From NCBI GenBank assembly GCA_932294295.1, contig OW028576.1, positions 40,993,247 through 41,057,246 of the forward strand: a DNA stretch of 64,000 bases, given 5' to 3'. Below, in pieces: positions 35,001 through 47,000 of the stretch. The translations under genes and the position numbers were made by a program. Source of the stretch: Alitta virens. Taxonomy: Eukaryota > Annelida > Polychaeta > Phyllodocida > Nereididae. The notes under the pieces were generated by a model, which saw only the letters and a list, made by a program, of their open reading frames with translations, was not told where the DNA came from and did no database searches. Within the stretch, counting starts at the first letter, position 1. Each line of letters opens with the position of its first letter.

Positions 35001-38000
35001 TGAAACTTACTCAGCTTATATGACAAGTTGCCACAGACAGATGTAATGATGAGATGATAAGGCTGTGAGTCCACTCCAAGGTACTCCCAGTTCCCATGGG
35101 TGGGATCTTTTACTTGCCTCAGCATAGACAACAAGTACAAACTACTCCAATTTAACGTCTCATGCGATTGACATCCAGCTGGGATGTAGCTCATGAAGAG
35201 TGCCCGGGCCTGGATTCGAACCCAGGTCCCAGCAACTTCAGCAGGCGGATGCCTTAATCATTAGGCCACCCAACTGCTGACTAATGAATAGGGCTCGTCA
35301 AATATCGACGATTATCGATTAATCGAAAATCTGAAAAACTTCGATTCACGATTATTGATTTGTAACCTCGATAACTTCCTGCGCTATATTATCGCCCGTT
35401 TTGCTGCGAAAATCCGCCAAAGACATACCTCTGCATTACTGAAATATATGTCGACTTCATATTTTCAAGGAGCTCACTGCTCTAAATCAATTTTTATCCA
35501 TGGAAAATATCTTTATGCACTCCAGTATATATTCATAGATTGCAATTGGAACTCATGTCCTAGGAAGGTGTGATTCCTGATTGTCTACAATTGCAATTGA
35601 CCCTAGTGTTACCAAGACAAAAGGTGTGATTTCTTAATCCATGCAAATGGCATGTGTGTCATTTGTTCCCTCCCTTTGATCAGTCTAATGCGCCATTTTT
35701 TGGCAAAATGTGACAATGGCGCATGGCGTGGCCCCTTATCGATGATTATCGATTAATCGTATCGAAAATCTAAAAAATTCGATTCTCGATTATTGATTTG
35801 TAACCTCAATAACTTTGCACGCTATACTATTGCCCGTTTTTCCGTGAAAATCTGCCAGGTGGCCCCGGTTTTCATGTGCTACCACCTGGATTGAACTGCA
35901 AGTACTAATGATTCATATAAAAATTTATAGATTTTGGTATTAAAAAAAAGACCTTTTTCATTGACGTAGCACAGCATTATTAATCGATAATCGGTTGCCA
36001 GCAGCTCCGATTAATCGATTATAAAATATTGAACTAATTCCTAGCTCTACTAAATTGCTAACACTGTTCTCCAGTAATGGAATTTCTGCACAAGTATAGT
36101 GACAATAAATAATTTGACAACTGAATTTTAAAGACTCTCAGTAACAAAATAGTGGCTTTTAATACTTTTTTAGAATTTCATGAGAAACTGTTTTTAAGAT
36201 TTCTCAACCACCCTGCCTTCAGACATCAATAATTTCAGCCTAAGGACATAAGGATTAAATCCAAATGTTTTGGAGAACCAGTGCACAATATTTAAATGGT
36301 GATGTATAGTTTTGGACTTACATGGGGAGTCCTCAGGGCGCTTTTCATCGTCAACTGGATCCTTCTTTGGGGAAATTCTGTGACCTTTGTGGCATTTACA
36401 AAGCTGCTTGTGATCTGGCTTAACCTAATATAAACAATTAAAGTTTATTCAGAGTTCCAGCATCAACTTGACAAGTCAACAGATTAAACGAAGATCTAGC
36501 ATCAAATTTACCTCGACTACAGCCAGAAGATCCATTTCAGAATTCAACAGGTAGTAATCAGGTTTTGGGCACACAAGCTCTCCAACTGAAGGCGTAGTAA
36601 ATGAAAGTTGTTCCAATGAAACATGTCTGAAAATAAAAATGAAAGACCCTTTAAAATTATTGCAGACACACAAGCTAGGAAGATAAATTACTTAACTTGA
36701 TTGAGCTACATGCCCAGAGAAACTGACAGAGAATAGATCAAATAAGAACGGGAAGTGGGGGGTCACCAGAATAGAGTCTTTTCACTGAGCAGCCCTGAAT
36801 TCAGCAAGACAGAAGTCTTCCCTCTCCTCTTATTACTCATTTTGCTTTTCAGACACCATAGGTAATAACTAACTGATTCCTAGCCAGAACCGACCTACAT
36901 TGCATTAGATGCGATGTAGGGTCGGAACGCGTTGTATGGGAATTCTTTGATGTTGACATTTACGACACATATTACTCCATAAACATGTCAGCATACCTTA
37001 TTTCGTCGTGATGCACCGGAGTACGACTCTGTTAACTATCAACTTGTATTCATATTTCACTGAAAAAGCCAGTGGAATTATCCTTTTCAAGAGCGTTTTC
37101 AAATTCACGTTTGCTAGTTCATGCTTTTTGTGGTAAATATACATAAGAGGGCGCATCAGTGCGATTCGGTGCTGATAGCTCTTTATACAGACTGCTTTTC
37201 GTCCACTCGGAATCTGACAGTAGAATGCCCAAGAAGTACATTAACAAGCACCAAAAACTCTGTTAATAATTCACTAAACTTACGCCATTGCAACGCCCCC
37301 AGCAGTCACAGAAATGAGGACTGGTCAGCACTATTCTGTGTGCCACTAGGGGCGTTGAAACGTCACCAGAGCCCTCTTGTGAGTTTTTCGGAACTAGGCG
37401 GCCATGCTTCAAGCTTTGTTTACCGAAATGTGAATTCGAAAATGGCACAGGAATCGATTAATATTGGAAGAAATCAACCATATCTGAGCGCGACACAATA
37501 GAAAAAAGGTATGTCTAACGCTACAGTGGGTGTATGTTGTGTGACAAACGTTTACTAAAAGGCTATTTCCTACTCAAGCCAAAAAAGTCAATATTTTTTT
37601 CATCCAGGACCTTGTAACCCTGTCCTGTGGACAGGGGACTTGTAGCTAACTGATTCCATAAATATAACTTTCTCAGAAAAATAACAAAAATCAACTTAAA
37701 TGTCAAATTTACATTAAAATGCACTAAAAATACTGCTGCTTGGATGCACTTTGCTTCAGCCAATCACAGCCAAGGGCAGGAACATTTTCAGCCAATAGAA
37801 TTGCAGTATTCTGTTTTAGCCACCTGGTGGAAATACAGAGAACCTTCCGTGAAAATCCACTATTGAATGAAATTTTTCATAGTATAATCACATTAAAATG
37901 ATTAGAAACACTACAAATTTGAGAAAACTAGACCTGATGGCCCTCATGACAGAGGGGGTTGGAGCAGAGCCACAGTATTGAGTTGCTTGGGATCTGCTGT

Positions 38001-41000
38001 TCACTTTAGTGTCATTCTTTATTAACAGTTATTCATTGCGGACGCTTCATCACAGTCAGAGGACAAACAACATTCCAGGTTGGCTGACCTAAAATTGAGT
38101 GTCACGTGGGTTCAGGGGAAATTTACAGCCCTGCTGAATGCAAAATCTGTGTCACGTGATACAAATACTACAGAATCCCAAGTTTTAATGTCAAGCGATG
38201 AATATTAACAAAGTTATGGGCGATTGTTGCCACCATTTACCGATAAACTGATAAGATCAAAGCCGACTCAACCTATGCAGTGTCTCCGACTTTGGAATGC
38301 TCTGTGAACTATTATTATTATATCATATTTCTATAGCACCCTTTTCATGCGCAAGCATGCTCAAAGGCACTAACAATGTGGATTTATTGAAAATGACAAT
38401 ATTTTAAGAGACGCCATGTCAATTATGTTGTATGTGGTGGCTCCCCTGGCTCTCCAGCTTAGCTCCTCGGGAGTATACAGCAGGTACACGTATTACACGC
38501 AGGTGCTTAGTGGCTGATCCATCTTGCTCTTGTTCCATTGAAGTCTGTTTGAGGCTGGTGAGATATGCATCTGGATTTGTCTGCAGAAGCTACCAGACTG
38601 AGGCCTTGCTTAAGGAAGATATGCTTGAATAAACAGATTAGTGCCAGGTCACTGACAATTCCTTTGACACTTCATAATTGCTTTGTATTATACATAAATG
38701 ACTTAAAAGTTCGGAATCGGAAGAAAATTTTAAGGTGCAGAATTGTCAGGAGGAAATAAACACTGACACACTACATAAAAGTGAAAAGTTAAGACTGACT
38801 ATAATCCATCTTCATGAACCAAGCCCGCAATATCTTCCCATAGCGTAGATATGATTCCAAAACAATGTTGGGGTTTTTTGCATCATAGCCCTCTAGCGGT
38901 AAATTGTCGACAAGGAACTGCAATTACTAAGACTTCATACAGCAAAATTAGCCTGAAAAGAAGGAAATACCAACTAATCTTATGCCATTCTACCACTCAC
39001 GTGATAAGTTGAACACCACAGATGGTTTGCTCTTTAAAGGACAAAGGCTCATAAACCCAAAGGCCTTACAGCAATCAATGATAGAATTAGTTCACAAGGG
39101 ACATATGGGAACAGAAAGCTCCCTTCGACTGGCTCGTGAATCCATGTACTGGCATGGCATGTCAAATGACATCAAACAGCTGATTCAAGGATGCACAGTA
39201 TGCACTCAATACCAAATTGCTAATACTATGGAGCCAATGCAACCTCACGTAATACCAGACCGACCTTGGAGTTGACCTTTGTGACATCAACGGCAAAGCA
39301 TATGTCATAACTGTATGCTACTATTCCAACTTCATTGAGGTGGACAAGACTTTACACCACCACATCAGAAAGTGTCGTCAGAAAACTTGATACACATTGA
39401 TCAGAAGGCACTGGTTAAGCCTGCTTTACCTTTAGCCTGATGTTTTTTTTGTCGTACTTATATATGGGCCTCATGTACACTGTATTATGTTGAGTCCGGA
39501 ATAAAGTTTCTATCTATCTATTGTGCCCGATATGGAATCCCCGATACGATAAAATCAGACATGGGCCACAATTTAATGCCTGCAAACAGCCCAATATACT
39601 CAAGAGATCTTGGCATTGGACATCCTGCTTGGCCTTACTGACGCCCACTGACCTGACTTGAATAATTCTTGGGCATTGTCACGCCTAAGAATCAAAAATG
39701 CAATCTGATCAATTCTAAGTTGAGCCAACTCTGGTAGCTTAGGCACCATGTGACATGCTTGTGATCTCGTCAGATTGACTTTTGGTGCTTTTAAATTTTC
39801 CCTATTTAGTTCCATCATCCTCATTCCCTAAATAGCTTTGGGTTTAGTGCAGTATAGCGGACCCAAATTTATGCCCATATTTGGGGCCCATTAAAAATTA
39901 AATTTTATCAAATATTTCACAAGTTTGAAGTTCTAGCACAATTAAAATAACATTGGTGTAGATGAGTGGGTTTGAAAAAGCAAAAAAAATAAACGCTGTC
40001 TTTACCGTGAAGATGAAACCGCCGTCATAACTACATTAGATTGTGACGTCATACATAGATTTCAAGCATTGTTACGTCATAGGCCTGGCACTTTTTCCAT
40101 AGCTTTTGCCCTTGACTTAATGCTTAAACGCCCTGACGCCCACAGACCCTACTGGAATAAACCAGCTAGCATAGCTGGATCAACAACTACGTCGGTTCTA
40201 TAGTTTAACATCGGATTTTCACTTTTTTTGAGCCACTCAAAAACTGACAAACAGCACACATTACATGTAAACGCTTCTGAAAACGGATTTAATCTAAATG
40301 GTGGTATCATATTGCTCTAGGTTAAAGGTGACGGATAAACCTAAAAGGGATAAAATACATACGTCAGTCTGAAGTTCATGCTGCCCATGGGCCATAGGAG
40401 ACATAAGGTTGTGAAGAGAAATTCCAGGTAGTTCTTAAACACATATTCTGGTATCTTTTGCGCTCCCATCCCTGCAAGTTTACTCAAAAAGTGATCGAGA
40501 TAATTCTTAGTTTGAAGGAGCCTGAAAATTGAAGCATGATGATAAAAGCACAAGTGCCACACTTACTTGATAGGGTTCACACTCCTTTCAAGTTCATATT
40601 CAAGGCTTTGAAAAAAACATTTGTTTTACAGAGAAAGAAATTCCAAATTAGCCATGTGACTATTGCTGCTCTTGTTACCCCTCAAGTGACGATGAAGCAG
40701 ACATTTAACATCTAATCTATCACAAGGCATTTCACGACGTGTACATTTTGGTCGTTCGAGCGACACTTTCATCCCTTGAACTAGACTTCTAGAGGATTTC
40801 ATTCTCTTGCCACCTACAATAACACCTGGCAATACTGGGTTGAAAAAAATAGTTTTTTCCGATTTCCGACCAACCCGACTTCACACGGCCGACCTGAATT
40901 TTACAGGGTTGACCTGAATTTTTTTTCCCCCCAGGCATCTGACAAAAAAAGACATTTGACACTCATTTTTTTTTGATTTTGAACATAGATTCAGTTCTTT

Positions 41001-44000
41001 TTAAACAAAATAATCAGAAACAAACTTTTTTTTAGTCGGCCAAGTCATTGCTTGGCCAATGTTGGGCCTTGCCGGTGCTGTCCTCTGGTGGAAAAATTTG
41101 ATGTATTGGCTGATCAGAAATCAGCAGTGTCTCTAGCAACCATTACAGCAGTTTTAGAGCAAGCATGGACCGCTGCAACCTCAGAAAGACTCTACAGACT
41201 GAAACATTTGATAAGAAAGAAATAATCACCCCAACATCTGACCCGAGTTTATCCCCTTCCTGAACAGTTGTAATGCTACTTCTGTACTCTTCAGGGCGGG
41301 GCGGGGGTCTAGCTCAGGGGTAGCGCACTAGGCTTTCAACAACTGGGCCTGGGTTCAATTTCCGGTTGAGCCTATGTTGGATGGTTGTTTCATCCTAAAT
41401 CTCATTGCCATGGCTGTCCTAATTCGCCCAACAGGTGCAGAAAATACAGGACTTCAAGCCCTACTCACCCACCCACTTCTGTACTCTTCTAGACTAGTGG
41501 CCTTGGTAGGAACTATTTGATAAGGATATCAAGAACGGGCTAGAAAAGTTGATTTACTATTGTTCAGAATTCTGATTCGTTTCACTCACCCCTGAACTGT
41601 CCATGCTCACTCTAAATCTGCTTGAAGTACACTTGTAACACTTACTCTGGTGGTTGATGCTTGCTGATATTTCCTGTTAACAACATCATATGGCTTTGCC
41701 AATCTGAGACATGTTTTTTAACACTCTGTTCATCATGTAGACAATAAGCCAAATCTGCAGCTGAATCTGGGTAGAGCTGTAGAATACTTTCAAGTTTTTT
41801 CTCCAAATCAGACCTGCAAGTTAAGGTGATATCATTGAAATACAGTTTGTATCTGAAATCTGTAAATAAATATGCAATAAATAATAGCACACTTCACTGC
41901 TCAAGAGTACTTCTACATCTGACTTTAAAAAACACTGCAAAGCACATGACAAAAGTTTAACAGCTTGGGGTTCATGTGGATCAGGAATTTTGACCTCAAG
42001 AACAGGTCAAGGTCACTCATCTTCAAAGTCATTCAAAGTCATTCAAAGTCATACTCTGAGGCATAATCCTGTTGATCTTAAAATATGACTCTTGTACATG
42101 AACCTCCTTGCATGAACCAATTTATATTTGCAGCAATATTCTTTCTGTTATCGTATGAAGTTGTTTTATCAGTTCAAGGTGTCTTGTGTGTCAACCACAA
42201 ATTGGATTTGGATGTTATGGTCTAGTGCACATGAATATTGGATTTTCACGGAAGGTTCTCTGTATTTGCACCAGGTGGCTAAAACAGAATACTGCAATTC
42301 TATTGGCTGAAAAAGTTCCCTCCCTTGGTTGTGATTGGCTTCAGCAAAGTGCATCCTAGCAGCAGTGCATTTTAATGTATATTTGGCACTTTATCATTTA
42401 GTTGATATTTGTTATTTTTCTGAGAAAGTTATATTTATGGAATCTGTTAGTTATTATCTACTGTGTCTGAAAAGCAAAATGAGTAAGAAGAGGAGATAAA
42501 AGACTTATGTCCTGCTGAATTCAGGGCTGTTCAGTGAAAAGACTCTATTGCACCTGCACTGTGAACCTCCACCCTCTGCCAGGGGTCGGATGACCTACAA
42601 AACAGAAGAACCATAACACTAGCTGTTGCAATATGCTGTGTTGAACTATTTTAAATTATACTTTACTAGTTTAGGTTATCTCATCTTTTACTTTTATATG
42701 ATAGATCTATTTGATCCTTACAAGATACAGATCTATGATAAAGTACAGTTGGCAACATTACCTACATGTTGAGTGCACAGGCGTAGCCTGATAGGCACAC
42801 ATAACATAAGGTAAAATATCATTCCGATCATCCCGGTAATCACGTCCTGCAATGACCTATTGAACCTTTCCACTAAACCGTCACTCTGGGGTTGATACGC
42901 AGTTGTCCTAGTCTTTGTAATGCCAAGCACCTTACACTTTCCAGAATACCTTTTATTCAAAGTTAATTCCCTGGTCACTGTGAAGCTGGTACGGCGCACC
43001 AAATCTTAGGAAAACTTGGGTAACCAAACAATCAGCCACTGTATAGGCTTCTTGGCTTGGTAGGGCAAAGGCCTCAGTCCACTTTGTGAAATAATCAGCT
43101 ATCACAACAATGAACCTATTCCCTCGTTTGGTTACAGGAAGGGGACCCACAATGTCTACAGCCATTCTCTCCATGGGCATCCCAACAGGAACCTGTTGCA
43201 ATGGGACCCTCACCCTGCCCGTCTGTTTCCGCTTTTGGCAAATTTCACACCATCCAACCCACCGGACAATGTCCTCCTTGTACCCCAGCCAATAGACCTG
43301 TCTACGGACTTTGGCCACTGTGCCATGGATTTCCATGTGTCCCCTAACCGTAAGGTATGCTCAAATATCGCTCACCTTAACTTAGAAGGAATCACCAATT
43401 GCTCTATGTATTCTCCTGTAGGCAATCTATGCTCTCTGTACAATTTTCCATCTTTTAAGTGCAACCAATTGTACTGGGCCCAAATATCTCGGACACTTCC
43501 GGGTCTATTTGCTATATCATTATAGGAAGGCCTTTCTCCTGCCTTCAGCCAATCCACGGCCAAAGCAGTTGCACTATCTTGAGCCTGGGCTACCACAATG
43601 TCATTTCTTGTCCACACATCCAGCCAGTTCGGACTCATGACCTCAGATTTCTCGGGGCCACCCACTACCTCTGGGGCAGCCACCATTATCTACCTCGGGA
43701 GAGGTCTCAAGAGACTGCCACCACTTGCTGCCTCAGAGACGGCCTCAGTACCGGCTGTTGTCTCAGCCATACCGCCTATACTGCCTACAACACTAGCTAT
43801 CCTGGGCCCCTGTCCCTGGCGCCATTGTAAGTGCCTCTTCCCATGGTTTTCTAAATCGGCGGACCCTGTCAGTGTTCCACTGTACAAGGGTCACCACTAG
43901 GTCTCGGTCCTCATGCTGGCAATTGTCCCGTTTACACTTACGGACAGGAATTCTGGAACAACCATCAGCGTTCCCACGCTTTTTACCCTCCCTGTCTTCA

Positions 44001-47000
44001 ATTTTAAAGTCATACTCAGCCAAAGATGCCAACCAACGGGCAAGCATGCCCTCAGCATCTTTGAAATTCTGCAACCAGACAAGGGTACGGTGGTCAGTTC
44101 ATAACAAGACAGATTACTGGCCATGTAGATAGGTCTAAAGATCTTGGCCATTCGGAAAACAGCCAAAAGTTCTTTATAAGTGGTACAGTAATTTTTCTGG
44201 CTGGTCAACAGAGCTTGGCAGGCATCGGCAATAACACGTTCTGCCCCATCAATTACCTGAGATAGACCACAACCTTTGGCTAGGTCAGAAGCATCTGTCA
44301 AGACTGGCGCACTTGTGAGGGCCTTGATAAGGGCATCAAAGGAACTTTTGACACTCGGAGGTTCACTCGAAAGTGACCTTTGGGGTGATCAGGGTATGCA
44401 ATGGGGCAGCTAAGGCAGCAAAGTTCGGCACATACTATCTATAGTACAATGCAAATCCTACAAAACTATGAATTTCATGGAGGGTCTGGGGTGCTGGCCA
44501 ATTCTTGACAACCTCAATTTTCCGAGGGTCCGGCCTTATCCCTGCTTCTACCACATGGCCAAGAAAGGGCACCTCTTTCCTAAAAAATTCACACTGACTG
44601 AGTTTCAAATGCAGAGCAGCTTGGTCCATGGGGTCAAGGACAGAAACTAGATCAGTTAGGTACTGGTCAAAGCTGGACGGATCCCTGAACCACAATATCG
44701 TTCATATATCACAAACAGGTCAAGGTCATTGGTCACTCAAAAGGGCATTACGGTAAACGGTATCAATCCCTTGCTTTGCTAATTCTGTACGCCCCAGGTC
44801 ATATTGGCCTCCCTCAAAGCAATTTTCATACTCTAAAAGGACCATCTTTAATTTCTCCCTTTGCTCATTGGTAAGGCTGATATCAGCATGTCCTCTTTCA
44901 AAGTATCCTCGTTTGACAGGACACTACTCAACTCCCCCAGTTACTGACCTTGTGACAAACAAATATTTTGCTCAGTTGGGTTTGCATTCCAGACCATGAC
45001 ATGCAAATTCTGACTAACCTGGGGTATGGCTTCAAACAGGAGGTCTTGACCTTGACTTTTGCCCATGTCACCAGATTGACTGCAACCAATGACACATGCC
45101 TTCCAGGCAAGCAAATAGGTTCACTGTCCACTGCCCGACCTCCCTGACCTTTTGGGCTCTCCCTGCACAGGATATCGGACCCACCCAATCTCAATACACA
45201 CATTAAAGTGGCATTATGTTTCTTGAGAGAGTCCGCGCCCAGCAGCATAGTCAGTTGTCCCATTTCAGCAATAAGAAATTCACATGGATACAGAGCTCTG
45301 TCCACAGATTTCTGCCTGCAATTGTCCATGCACCTTAATGAGACCACCATTCGCGGCTTCAGGTAAAAGGGGAGACCTATAAACCCCCGCAATTTTATCA
45401 TATACTTTCTTGCTCAGAAGTGAAACTTGGGTGCCTGTGTCCACCAATATGTCCAAGTCGGTGGACCCTATCCGGGCGGACATATACCAGGCTGTTACGG
45501 CTTCCTGTGTTGCAGCACACCGAATCCAATCTTGTCCCTTAAAGACCCCCTTTTCACTGCCCAAGGGAGCCAATATTTTCAAGGGTGGAGGACCTGGGAC
45601 CAGAACTTCCTCCACCCTTGCTCTTTTGGCGAGCCGGCTTCTTTTTTCAGACTGTGAACCATTCCCAGGACTTTTCTGGGCCCCAGAACCCTTATCCAAA
45701 ACTTTTTGGCCACCATTCCCACCATTGCCCTGGCTAGATTTTGCCTTGCCCTTTTTCTGATTAGGGCAGTTCCTGCGAATATGGCCATACTCATTGCAAT
45801 TGTAACAGCGCCGATTGGAATTGGAAGGGGGCCTTGGCAGCCCTTCTGGTTGGGCTCACCTCAATTTGTCAATAAATCACCTAAAAGGGAATAAAACAAC
45901 TCTTTAACTTGCTCCTGTGTGATAGGGCCACCCTGGGTTGAGGGAGCCACCACTGTCTTACACACAGGGGCGGATTCTGGGGTCTCAGACTCACAGTATG
46001 GACAATGGCAGGGATCAAAATAAGCTTCAACAATGGTAACCCGCTTTCTGGTTACCATGAATATTGATGTGGTAACCTACTGGTAACCTACTGTTGTGAC
46101 TAAATAATATGGTGCATTTTGTCGTGAAGGGTGGTCCGTTTGCATGAAAATAAATTAAGGTAACCTCCACGTAACCTGAACGATCGTTCTCGACTTATTT
46201 CGAGGTCTGCAACAGGCATAGCCAGGGCTCCATGAGCCCAATGTTGGGCTTGTGGGGGCCGAGTAGCTTCATAGGCGGATTCATACTGGACAGCCAAGTC
46301 CACTAAAGTCAGCCACTTAATTAAATTTGGCCATTTAATCTGGAAAGGCCACTCCCTGGCCATCAAACCAAGGGATAGGGCTTCCCTACAGCGGTTGTCC
46401 TAGGTCTCTTCTGACTCCTTGCCCTGGGCCTAGTTCCCTCCCTGTGTTCCCTCTCCAGTAATGGAGCGAGCACATGGTCTAACTGGGGTGGCATCCCCAG
46501 CAGCCATGTTGGCATCTGGGGAGCCAGATGTTTCGACCCCTGTTAGTGGGGAGCCAATTTTCGGTTCTCCCTGGCTTGGGGAACTTTTCTACTGGCCTTA
46601 ATGCAGAATAGCCAGAACGATTTTTATAGGAATTCTTGGAAGTTGACATTTGCAACACATTTTTGTCAATAAACACGTTAGCATACATTATTTTGTCGTT
46701 ATTTACAAGAGTACGGCTCTGTTTACTATCGACGTACACTCAGATTTTACTGGAAAAGCCAGTGGAAACATCCTTTTCAAGAAAATTTTCAAATTCACGT
46801 TCGCTTCGTTCATGCAATCACCCAGTGCTGCCTAGTTCCACTAAAACTCACTAGAGGGCTCCGGCGACATCACAGATTATATAGATGCAATAGTGCAGAT
46901 AAATATCTAATACTTTAGCTTCATTAGACCCGTAGAACAGTGGAATCGTGTGAAAATGGTTTATTAACTTATTTTAATTGTGAAATTGAGAAAACTACGG

